Under the pieces are notes generated by a model. It saw nothing but the letters and a program-made list of their open reading frames with translations. It did no database searches and was not told the origin of the DNA. DNA of 64,000 bases, from the NCBI RefSeq assembly GCF_013307435.2, contig NZ_CP102845.1, positions 4,028,001 to 4,092,000 on the forward strand, given 5' to 3'. The position numbers and the translations under genes are program-made. The stretch is from Microvirga terrae (GTDB lineage Bacteria > Pseudomonadota > Alphaproteobacteria > Rhizobiales > Beijerinckiaceae). Each line of letters begins with the position of its first letter. The stretch's first letter is position 1. Positions 55,946-64,000 of this stretch are shown here, in pieces.

Positions 55946-56437
55946 TCAGCCGAACACCGGATCGCGCTCGATGGTGGCCGCGAGCCGCACGGGCATGCGC
56001 GCCCGGACCTCGTTCGCCAGCACGCGGCGATGCACCAGATCCCCTCCCCGCACGGACGAGCGCGCGAACAGGCCGCGGAGCGCATTCGCCAGCCCGGTCC
56101 GCTGCCGCCGCATCCGCGCCAGACCCTGGTCGGGCCGGGACAGGGCGACGAACCGGTCGAGCACCCGGATCCAGCCCTCCTGCGGGATGTCGCCGTCGTC
56201 GAGGCAGAGCAGCCAGTCGCGCCGCGCCGCCTTCGCCCCCTCGAGCCACGACCCTTTCGGCGCCACCACGAGGGTCGCCCCGACGGCGTCGGCGACGGTC
56301 GCCAGGGTGTCGTCCGGCTTCTCCGCCAGGATGACGGCGTCGCCGACGAGCCCGGCGGCCACCGCCGGAACGAGGGCGCTCAAGGTGGCGGCCAGGGCTT
56401 CGGGCCCATGCGTGACGCGGACGAGAACGGTAATCAT
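55946..56437 (-). CDS. Small GT2-like glycosyltransferase domain protein
   Basis: A 163-residue protein with the start of a GT-A fold (MITVLVRVTHGPEALAATLSAL, then an alternating strand/helix pattern) and an acidic motif CLDDGD in the usual place of the nucleotide-sugar DxD. It is shorter than typical GT2 enzymes (over 220 residues), and the acceptor half is minimal, so it may be a divergent or non-catalytic member. It converges on moaB and is divergent from the SOS-boxed radical SAM gene. Function unknown. Confidence 0.7.
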   Translation of the reverse strand: MITVLVRVTHGPEALAATLSALVPAVAAGLVGDAVILAEKPDDTLATVADAVGATLVVAPKGSWLEGAKAARRDWLLCLDDGDIPQEGWIRVLDRFVALSRPDQGLARMRRQRTGLANALRGLFARSSVRGGDLVHRRVLANEVRARMPVRLAATIERDPVFG

Positions 56438-56496
56438 CCGAAGAGTATAGCCTCTCGGCTCCAGGCCGTCGCCAGGACATTTCTGCCGACGCACCC

Positions 56497-56525
56497 TTGA
56501 TTTTGTTCCTGATTTGTTCTTAAGC
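56497..56525 (+). promoter_or_regulatory. LexA (SOS) box within the promoter of the radical SAM gene
   Basis: -35 TTGATT (56497-56502), a 17-base spacer, -10 TTAAGC (56520-56525). GTTC-CTGATTT-GTTC (56505-56519), a perfect alphaproteobacterial LexA box, fills the spacer. The gene start at 56562 is 37 bases after the -10. Confidence 0.78.
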
Positions 56526-56561
56526 TTGCGGCCTCCACCGACAGATTCGTTCGAGGCCGCC

Positions 56562-57743
56562 ATGAGCGTTCGCGCCAAAGATCCCGCCCGCGATCCCCTC
56601 CGCATCCGGCCTGTGAGGCGCACGCCGCTCGAAGCGGCCGAGGCGGCGCGGCGGCGCATGGACGACCCGGCCTACCGCGTCGAGGTGGAGCGGCGCCGCG
56701 GCCGCGGCGCGTCCGCGAACCCGTCCGGCCGCTACGAGCCGGCGCAGCGCGAAGCCTTCGACGACGGCTGGGACCTGGACGATGAGCTTCCCGCCCTGCC
56801 GACCGAAGTCATCGTCGAGAAACCGCGCACGATCGTCACCCGGAACGATTCGCCCGACATCCTGTTCGAGAAATCGATCAACCCCTATCGCGGCTGCGAG
56901 CACGGCTGCGCCTATTGCTTCGCGCGGCCCACCCATGCCTTCCAGGGCCTGTCCTCGGGCCTCGACTTCGAGACCAAGATCTTCGCGAAGCCCAATGCGG
57001 CGGAGCTCCTGGAGAAGGAGCTGCGGGCCGCGAAATACGAGCCGACCACGATCGCGCTCGGGTCCAACACGGACCCGTACCAGCCCGTGGAGCGGCGCTT
57101 CCGCATCACGCGCTCCATCCTCGAGGTGCTGGACCGGATGAACCATCCCGTGGGCATCGTGACGAAATCGGGCCTCGTCACCCGGGACATCGACATCCTG
57201 AGCCGGATGGCCGAGCGGCAGCTGGTCAAGGTGGCGATCTCGGTCACGACACTCGACCCGAAGCTCGCCCGCCGCATGGAGCCGCGCGCGGCCGCGCCGG
57301 CCAAGCGCCTCGACACCATCCGCAGACTCACCGAGGCGGGCATTCCGGTGTCGGTCCTGGTGGCGCCCATCATCCCGGCGATCAACGATCACGAGATCGA
57401 GGCGATCCTGAAGGCCTGCGCCGAGGCGGGCGCGCAGGAGGCCGGCTACGTGCTCCTGCGCCTGCCGCACGACCTCAAGGACCTGATGCGCGACTGGCTC
57501 GCCGAGCATTACCCGGACAAGCTCAAGCACGTGTTCACGCTGCTCCAGGAGGCGCGCGGCGGCAAGGATTACGATGCCGAATGGAGCACCCGCCAATCCG
57601 GCGTCGGACCCTATGCCTGGATGCTCGGCCGTCGCTTCGAGACCGCCGCCGAACGGCTCGGCCTGAACAAGCGGAACCTGCGCCTGCGCAAGGACCTGTT
57701 CGCCGTGCCGCCGAAGGAGACCGGGCAGCTGAGTCTGTTCTGA
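56562..57743 (+). CDS. PA0069-family radical SAM protein, likely SOS-controlled
   Basis: A 393-residue radical SAM enzyme. The cluster motif is CEHGCAYC in NPYRGCEHGCAYCFARPTHA; a family signature YEPTTIALGSNTDPYQPVE follows, and the protein ends QLSLF. The group is distantly related to spore photoproduct lyases, but its reaction is unknown. The start MSVRAKD at 56562 fits the family; an in-frame ATG at 56514 falls inside the LexA box. LexA control suggests a role in DNA damage repair or tolerance, which is an inference. Confidence 0.92.
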   Translation: MSVRAKDPARDPLRIRPVRRTPLEAAEAARRRMDDPAYRVEVERRRGRGASANPSGRYEPAQREAFDDGWDLDDELPALPTEVIVEKPRTIVTRNDSPDILFEKSINPYRGCEHGCAYCFARPTHAFQGLSSGLDFETKIFAKPNAAELLEKELRAAKYEPTTIALGSNTDPYQPVERRFRITRSILEVLDRMNHPVGIVTKSGLVTRDIDILSRMAERQLVKVAISVTTLDPKLARRMEPRAAAPAKRLDTIRRLTEAGIPVSVLVAPIIPAINDHEIEAILKACAEAGAQEAGYVLLRLPHDLKDLMRDWLAEHYPDKLKHVFTLLQEARGGKDYDAEWSTRQSGVGPYAWMLGRRFETAAERLGLNKRNLRLRKDLFAVPPKETGQLSLF

Positions 57744-57881
57744 CCGCTTCGCACGAGGCGTCATCCGGACGCCGCGGGCCGGCCATCTCACGCGTCATAC
57801 GATCCTCGCCTGGCGCCGCTCTGGCCATGCACCGCGGGCCCGCTATAGTGCCCCGTCCCTGCCTGAAAGCCGGAGCGCACC

Positions 57882-58289
57882 GTGAGCCCCTACACCGGAT
57901 CGTGCCATTGCGGCACCGTTCGTTTCCGTATCGATGCGGAGATCGTCGAGCTGACGACCTGCGACTGCTCGCTCTGCGTGAAGAAGAACGCCCTGATGAC
58001 CAAGGTCCACGAGAGCGCCCTGACCATCGTGGCGGGCGAGGAGGCCCTGTCCCTCTATCAATGGAACACGCGGCGGGCGAAGCACTACTTCTGCTCCCGC
58101 TGCGGCATCTACACGTTCCATCGCAAGAGAGCGGCCCCCGACCATTACGGCGTCAACATCTTCTGCCTGGACGGATTCGACCCTTCCACGATCCCGATCC
58201 GGGCGACGGAAGGCATCGGCATGTCGGTCGTCGACCCTCTCGCCCGCGCGGAATGGCCCGGTCCACGGGAGGAGGAAGATCGCCTATAA
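57882..58289 (+). CDS. GFA-family zinc protein (second copy)
   Basis: A 135-residue GFA-domain protein. Cys motifs: SCHCGTV, CDCSLC and CSRCGIYTF; NIFCLDG is also typical of this subgroup. The GTG at 57882 gives the family N-terminus (SPYTGSCHCG). It lies nine bases before rnhB and is probably co-transcribed. It differs clearly from the GFA protein at 31291, so the two are not recent duplicates. Confidence 0.9.
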   Translation: MSPYTGSCHCGTVRFRIDAEIVELTTCDCSLCVKKNALMTKVHESALTIVAGEEALSLYQWNTRRAKHYFCSRCGIYTFHRKRAAPDHYGVNIFCLDGFDPSTIPIRATEGIGMSVVDPLARAEWPGPREEEDRL

Positions 58290-58298
58290 GCGGCCCTC

Positions 58299-58940
58299 AT
58301 GACCGCACCGATTCGCGCCTCCCGTCTCCCCGATCTCGGCCTCGACCGCGAGCTCGCCGCCCGCGCGCAGGGTCGTTCATGCATCGCTGGCCTCGACGAG
58401 GTCGGGCGCGGGCCGCTGGCCGGCCCGGTGGTGTCGGCCGCGGTGGTGCTCGATCTCGACAACGTGCCCCAGGGCCTGGCCGATTCGAAGGTCCTGACGG
58501 CTTCGAGGCGCGAGGCGCTGTTCACTGAAATCCTCGCCACGTCCCATGTGGGAATCGCCTCGGTGTCGCATCAGGAGATCGACAGCATCAACATCCGGCA
58601 GGCCTCGCTGCTCGCCATGTGCCGGGCGCTCGCCGCTCTGCCGTGCCGGCCGGACATGGCCTTCGTCGACGGTAACGATCCGCCGGTGCTGCCCTGCGCC
58701 ACGGAAGCGATCGTCAAGGGTGATTCGCGCATCGCCTCGATCGCGGCCGCGTCCATCGTGGCCAAGGTGGTGCGCGACCGGATGATGGCGCGGCTCGGGC
58801 AGGCTTACCCGGCTTACGGATTCGCCAGCAATGCGGGCTACTGCACCAAGGCCCATCTCACGGTGATCGCCAGCGAGGGCCCCTGCCCGTTCCACCGCAT
58901 GAGTTTCTCACCCCTGCGCCAAGGGTTACTGGATCTGTAA
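58299..58940 (+). CDS. rnhB: Ribonuclease HII
   Basis: A 213-residue enzyme that cuts RNA in RNA/DNA hybrids, including single misinserted ribonucleotides. The metal site is [14 protein letters not shown] (Asp-Glu), with a further Asp in AFVDGN and another in KVVRDR; the helix ends with [15 protein letters not shown]. Length is normal. The upstream GFA gene is nine bases away; ccrM follows after 157 bases. Confidence 0.96.
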   Translation: MTAPIRASRLPDLGLDRELAARAQGRSCIAGLDEVGRGPLAGPVVSAAVVLDLDNVPQGLADSKVLTASRREALFTEILATSHVGIASVSHQEIDSINIRQASLLAMCRALAALPCRPDMAFVDGNDPPVLPCATEAIVKGDSRIASIAAASIVAKVVRDRMMARLGQAYPAYGFASNAGYCTKAHLTVIASEGPCPFHRMSFSPLRQGLLDL

Positions 58941-58946
58941 CCTCTC

Positions 58947-58961
58947 TTAACGCTGATTAAC
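58947..58961 (+). promoter_or_regulatory. CtrA-like site TTAAC-N5-TTAAC upstream of ccrM
   Basis: TTAAC-GCTGA-TTAAC, a perfect direct repeat, is 137 bases before the ccrM start in an AT-rich 157-base gap. In Caulobacter ccrM is transcribed under CtrA control. Spacing is within the 5-7 base range reported for alphaproteobacteria. Confidence 0.5.
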
Positions 58962-59091
58962 GGAAAAACCCAATCTTTTCAGCATGTAGGCAAGTTTTGC
59001 CGATCCAAAATATTTGCATTTTCTCAGCTTTGGAAACCTCCTCTTTACCCTATCCCATCATGATCCGGAGTGTCAGTTGCGTAACCGGTGA

Positions 59092-60294
<1,203 letters not shown>

Positions 60295-60321
60295 CCTTTG
60301 CGACGATTTGGACTTTTCGAG

Positions 60322-60352
60322 AGGGCCAGCCCAAAGCTGGCCCTTTTCGTTT
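60322..60352 (+). terminator. Intrinsic terminator of ccrM
   Basis: AGGGCCAGC / GCTGGCCCT, a 9-bp stem with a CCAAA loop, followed by TTTCGTTT, 28 bases after the ccrM stop. Confidence 0.88.
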
Positions 60353-60433
60353 CCCGCACTAACCTTTCGTCACAGAGGCGTCATCTGATACCGCTAGCGC
60401 GGGCAGGCCTTCGCCAACCGAGAGGACTGTCCC

Positions 60434-61417
60434 GTGTCCACCAAGCGCATTCTCCTGTCTCTCCTTGCCGCCCTCGTGCCCGCAATCGCTCAGGCCCAGG
60501 GGCTCTCCGGCAACCTCGTCCTCTACACGAGCCAGCCCAACACCGACGCACAGCAGACCGTCGACGCGTTCAAGGCCAGGAACCCGGGGGTCACCGTCAC
60601 GTTCGTGCGCGACGGCACCCCGAAGATCCTGGCCAAGCTGAGCGCCGAGTTCGAGGCTGGGCAGCCCCAGGCCGACGTGCTGCTCATCGCCGACAGCGTC
60701 ACCATGGAGGGCCTCAAGAAGGAGGACCGCCTGCTGGCGCACGAGAAGGCCGACGTCTCGGCCTATCCGGCCGGAACGCACGATCCGCAGAAATTCTGGT
60801 TCGCCACCAAGCTGATCACCACGGGCATCGCCTACAACACGAAGGCGGGTTTCAAGCCGGCCTCGTGGCAGGACCTCACCCGGCCGGAGGTCAAGGGCCA
60901 GCTCGTCATGCCGAGCCCGCTCACCTCGGGGGCGGCCCTCATCCATGCCGCGACCCTCACCGGCGCCATGGACGGCGGCTGGAAATACTACGAGGCCCTC
61001 AAGGACAACGATGCCGTCGCCGGCGGCGGCAACGGCGACGTGCTCAAGCAGGTGGCCGGCGGCCAGAAGCTCTACGGCGTGATCGTCGACTACATGCCGA
61101 TCCGCGAGAAGGCCAAGGGCGCGCCGATCGAGTTCGTGTTCCCGAAGGAAGGCGTCTCGGCCGTGTCCGAGCCCGTCGCCATCCTCAAGAGCACGAAGAA
61201 CCCGGAGGCCGCCCGCGCGTTCGTGGACTTCCTGCTCTCGAAGGAGGGCCAGGAGCTGGCGCTCAAGCAGGGCTACATCGCGGCCCATCCGGCCGTCGCG
61301 CTGCCGGCCGGATATCCGGCCCGTGAGCAGATCAAGGTCATGAGCTTCGACGCCGGCAAGGCGCTCGCCGACGAAACCAAGAACAAGGCGGCCTTCGCCG
61401 ACATCTTCGGACAGTGA
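60434..61417 (+). CDS. ABC transporter substrate-binding protein (FbpA-like)
   Basis: A 327-residue periplasmic binding protein with a Sec signal (1-21, ending AQA). It belongs to the iron/2-aminoethylphosphonate type family: LVLYTSQPNTDAQQTVDAFKAR after the signal, YGVIVDYMP and PEAARAFVDFLLSKEGQ near the end. Iron-binding FbpA proteins use paired Tyr; here YMP has one Tyr, so iron is not certain. The GTG 60434 start is used. The stop overlaps the permease start. Confidence 0.9.
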   Translation: MSTKRILLSLLAALVPAIAQAQGLSGNLVLYTSQPNTDAQQTVDAFKARNPGVTVTFVRDGTPKILAKLSAEFEAGQPQADVLLIADSVTMEGLKKEDRLLAHEKADVSAYPAGTHDPQKFWFATKLITTGIAYNTKAGFKPASWQDLTRPEVKGQLVMPSPLTSGAALIHAATLTGAMDGGWKYYEALKDNDAVAGGGNGDVLKQVAGGQKLYGVIVDYMPIREKAKGAPIEFVFPKEGVSAVSEPVAILKSTKNPEAARAFVDFLLSKEGQELALKQGYIAAHPAVALPAGYPAREQIKVMSFDAGKALADETKNKAAFADIFGQ

Positions 61418-63222
61418 GACATCGCGCACAGAGCAGGTCGTTCCTGGAGCGGGGAGGTTTCTGCCTCCTCGCTCTTGTCGCTTTGATCGTCGTCGCCTTC
61501 GACGTCCTGCCCGCCCTGCGGCTGCTGTGGGCCGCGCTCCTGCCCGGCGGCGCCTTCAACCCAGACGCCATGCTGACGGCCTTGTCGAGCCGGTCGGCGG
61601 TGCGGGCGGCGCAGGCCTCGCTGGAAACGGCCCTGCTGTCGACGCTGCTGGCCCTGCCGCTCGGCACCGCCATGGCGCTCGTCCTCGGCATCACGGATCT
61701 CCGCCGACGCCGCGTCGCGTCGTTCCTGTTCGTCCTGTCGGTGATGATCTCGCCTCAGGTGATCGCCCTCGCCTTCCTGCACCTCGCCGGCCCGGCCTCG
61801 CCGATCCTGAACACCCTCGGCTTCGCCCCGGAGGCGGGCAGCGCCAATCCGATGATGGGACGCGGCGGCATCATCCTGGTGCTGGGCCTGCACCATGCGC
61901 CGCTCGTCTACGTGGTGATGAGCGCCGGGTTGAAGCGCATTCCGCTGGCGGTCGTCGAGGCGGCCCGCATCGACGGCGCGCGGCCCTTCCGGATCCTGAC
62001 CGACCATCTGATGCCGCTGCTGCGCCCGCATCTCGCCAGCGCGGCCCTGCTCGCCTTCGTGGCCGGAATCGGCAATTTCGGCATTCCGGCGCTGCTCGGC
62101 GCCCCCGTGAACTATCTGACGCTCCCCGTCCTCATCTACCGGCGGCTGTCGAGCTTCGGCACCGACATGATCGGCGATGTCTCGGCGCTCGGCCTTCTCG
62201 TCGCGGCCATCGCGATCACCGGCGTCGCCGCAAGCCAGGTCCTGATGCGCCGGAACGACGTGCAGCTCGAGGACGACGCACCCTTGAGGCCGTTCTGGCT
62301 CCTCGGCCGCGCGCGTGTCGCGACCGAGATCTTCGTCGCGCTCGTCCTCGCGGTCACGCTGGTCCTGCCGGTCCTGTCGCTGCTCGCCTCCGCCCTCGTG
62401 CCGTCCTACGGCATGCCGCTGTCGCTCGCCACGATCACCCTCGACAACTTCGTCGAGGTGCTGGCCCGCCAGGACGTGACGATCCGCGCCTTCACCAACT
62501 CGCTCCTCTATGCCGGCGGCGCGGCCGGCCTGCTTGCCGGGCTCGCCGTGCCCCTCGCCTACGGGTTGGTCCGCCTGATGGGGCGGGCCCGCATCCTGGC
62601 CGTGTCCCTCCTCGAAATCGCCTACGTGCTGCCGGGCATCGTGCTCGCCATCGCGTGCATTCTCCTGTTCCTGAAGCCGCTGCCGCTCCTGGGGTTCTCG
62701 CTCTACGCGACCCCATGGATCATCCTGTTCGCCTATCTCGCGCGCTTCCTCTCGGTGGCGCTCAAACCCGTGCTCGCCGGCATGGTGCAGGTCGACGTCG
62801 CGCAGGAGGAGGCCGCCGCCATCGACGGCGCCCGGCTGGCGCAGCGGCTCTTCGGCATCGTGCTCCCCTCCCTGCTTCCCGCCGCAGTCGCCGGCGGGCT
62901 GATGGCGTTCCTGCTCGCCTTCAGCGAGCTCACCGTCTCGGCCCTGCTCTGGTCGGCCGGAACCGAGACCATCGGGGTGGTGCTCTACAACCTCGAGGAA
63001 GCCGGCCTCGCGAGCCAGGCCTCCGCGGTCGCCGTCGTGATCGTGGCCGTGGTGACGGCCGCCATGCTCGTCCTCGATGCGCTGGGCCGCCATCTGCCGG
63101 CCGGAGCCCTGCCGTGGCAGAGCGCCATGGAGGACGAGGCGCACATGAACCGCGAACCGGCTCGGGCGCCTGCCCGCACGTCCGTCCTCGATCGGCTCGA
63201 GCCGAAGGCGGCGCTGAGCTGA
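61414..63222 (+). CDS. ABC transporter permease, fused two-domain (FbpB-like)
   Basis: A 602-residue inner-membrane permease with two halves, each ending in a cytoplasmic coupling helix of the EAA type (EAARIDGARPF and EAAAIDGARLAQ). About 12 membrane segments. Such fused permeases serve iron(III) or phosphonate importers with one ATPase. GTG 61414 overlaps the binding-protein stop (GTGA). No ATPase gene follows; the next gene is a LysR regulator. The tail after the last segment is hydrophilic. Confidence 0.92.
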   Translation: MRHRAQSRSFLERGGFCLLALVALIVVAFDVLPALRLLWAALLPGGAFNPDAMLTALSSRSAVRAAQASLETALLSTLLALPLGTAMALVLGITDLRRRRVASFLFVLSVMISPQVIALAFLHLAGPASPILNTLGFAPEAGSANPMMGRGGIILVLGLHHAPLVYVVMSAGLKRIPLAVVEAARIDGARPFRILTDHLMPLLRPHLASAALLAFVAGIGNFGIPALLGAPVNYLTLPVLIYRRLSSFGTDMIGDVSALGLLVAAIAITGVAASQVLMRRNDVQLEDDAPLRPFWLLGRARVATEIFVALVLAVTLVLPVLSLLASALVPSYGMPLSLATITLDNFVEVLARQDVTIRAFTNSLLYAGGAAGLLAGLAVPLAYGLVRLMGRARILAVSLLEIAYVLPGIVLAIACILLFLKPLPLLGFSLYATPWIILFAYLARFLSVALKPVLAGMVQVDVAQEEAAAIDGARLAQRLFGIVLPSLLPAAVAGGLMAFLLAFSELTVSALLWSAGTETIGVVLYNLEEAGLASQASAVAVVIVAVVTAAMLVLDALGRHLPAGALPWQSAMEDEAHMNREPARAPARTSVLDRLEPKAALS

Positions 63223-63261
63223 AGGTTTCGCCATCTCCGGCCGACAGTGACACCCTCTCAC

Positions 63262-63350
63262 GTCATGGCCGGCCTTGTGCCGGCCATCCCGATAAAGTGA
63301 AGCGCGGCGCCTCACACCATCGGGATCACCGGGACAAGCCCGGTGATGAC
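63262..63350 (-). repeat. Composite palindromic element, orientation B
   Basis: ATGGCCGG hairpin left, ATCACCGG hairpin right, between the permease gene and the final LysR gene (both plus strand). Confidence 0.9.
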
Positions 63351-63507
63351 GTCAGAGGATTGTCCGCCGCAGCACATCAAAACTGAGCCGCTCCCTCACG
63401 CTTCTGGCGGGCTGCGGAAGAGCCGATGCGGCGCGATGGTCGGGGCCGGTCCACACGCCGGAACATTCCCCTATGCCGAACCCGGTTCAACGCTTTAGCA
63501 TCCTGTC

Positions 63508-64000
63508 ATGGCTTCTTCGTCTCTCGATCCCTTCCGCCTCGCCTTCACGGAACCCTCCTGGGACGACCTGCGGATCTTTCTCGCCGTGGTGGCTCATGGA
63601 TCGATGAACAGCGCCGCGAAGGCGCTGGGCCAGAGCCAGCCGACCGTGGCGCGGCGCATCAAGGTTCTGGAGGAGACGCTGGGCCTCTCCCTGTTCCAGC
63701 GCGGCCCGAACAACCTCGAGCTGACGGAAGCGGGACAGGCGGTCCTCGAAGCCGCCGCCCCCATGGGCGAGGCGGCCGCCGTGGTGTCGCGCACGGCCGC
63801 CGCCTACCGGCCCGACCCGGACGCCCCGGTGCGGGTCACGGCCACCGCGTCGGTGACGCTGTTCCTGTCGCTCTACGCGGCGGAGCTGCACGAAGCCGCG
63901 GCCCCCGTGGAGATCGCCTATATCCCGACCCGGCGCCGGCTCGATCTCGCGTCCGGCGAGGCCGATATCGGCCTGCGGATGCGCAACCTGCCGGAGGGCA
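63508..64000 (+). CDS. LysR-family regulator, truncated by window end
   Basis: The N-terminal 164 residues of a LysR-type regulator. The winged helix (WDDLRIFLAVVAHGSMNSAAKALGQSQPTVARRIKVLEE) is complete; the effector domain has begun (VRVTATASVTLFLSLYAAEL). The remainder is outside the window. Its target is unknown; the upstream transporter operon is separated from it by a palindromic element. Confidence 0.9.
   Translation, partial: MASSSLDPFRLAFTEPSWDDLRIFLAVVAHGSMNSAAKALGQSQPTVARRIKVLEETLGLSLFQRGPNNLELTEAGQAVLEAAAPMGEAAAVVSRTAAAYRPDPDAPVRVTATASVTLFLSLYAAELHEAAAPVEIAYIPTRRRLDLASGEADIGLRMRNLPEG

Overview
This window is a chromosomal segment of a high-GC alphaproteobacterium of the order Hyphomicrobiales (Rhizobiales), most like Microvirga/Methylobacteriaceae. 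The evidence is the conserved block glyS-glyQ-S49 peptidase-tRNA methyltransferase-DUF2007-polyprenyl synthase-ispE-TPR-ETF:QO, a CcrM-type methyltransferase, GTTC-N7-GTTC (alphaproteobacterial) LexA boxes, RTX proteins with a shared C-terminal cassette, and many GTCATSRCCGG palindromic intergenic repeats. No rRNA or tRNA gene, CRISPR array, insertion sequence or prophage module was recognised. About 56 protein genes are supported, two of them cut by the window ends.

Layout. 1-8.7 kb: end of an unknown gene, a hybrid histidine kinase with two nearly identical PAS domains, PaiB-like and AAC(6')-like genes that overlap, tag, an HD hydrolase, a phosphatase, a DUF2339 membrane protein, xseB. 8.7-15.7 kb: dxs, a Tat-exported superoxide dismutase, tlyA, an RlmD/RumA-like methyltransferase, an SRAP peptidase and corA. 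15.9-24 kb: an SDR/acyl-CoA dehydrogenase pair, tsaC/sua5, the divergent wrbA/LysR pair, an AcuI-like reductase, an MFS transporter. 24-31 kb: an M10 RTX protease, a SleB-type cell wall hydrolase, an XRE regulator divergent from a small membrane protein, and a second, four-PAS hybrid kinase. 31-42.6 kb: GFA protein, small membrane protein, ppdK, L,D-transpeptidase, glyS, glyQ, S49 peptidase, Tyr/Gly-rich exported protein, TrmN6-like, DUF2007, ispB. 42.6-46.6 kb: an RTX glycosidase-like protein and an orphan MetQ-like binding protein, which look inserted into the block. 46.7-64 kb: ispE, TPR protein, a 1-kb gene-poor gap with an orphan LexA-type promoter, ETF:QO, ogt, a family-4-like UDG, ypfJ, moaB, a GT2-like gene, an SOS-boxed radical SAM gene, a GFA protein, rnhB, ccrM, an ABC binding protein and permease without ATPase, and a truncated LysR gene.

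Three themes link the genes. (1) DNA repair and damage response: tag, SRAP, ogt, UDG, RNase HII, and a PA0069-family radical SAM gene whose promoter spacer is a perfect LexA box; a second perfect LexA box sits at a strong promoter that faces no convincing gene. (2) Cell cycle and envelope: CcrM, an L,D-transpeptidase and a SleB hydrolase, with TTAA-type paired motifs (CtrA-like) upstream of ccrM and the L,D-transpeptidase and weaker ones upstream of the hydrolase and the Tyr-rich exported protein. (3) Isoprenoid synthesis: dxs, ispE and the long-chain polyprenyl synthase.

The most widespread unexplained structure is an ~88-bp composite palindromic element. It is a fixed heterodimer (one ATCACCGG-type hairpin and one ATGGCCGG-type hairpin around a short spacer), present in at least 13 full-length copies in both orientations, only after gene ends and never in any of the nine divergent promoter gaps. 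All assignments are from reading the sequence; no database search was run.
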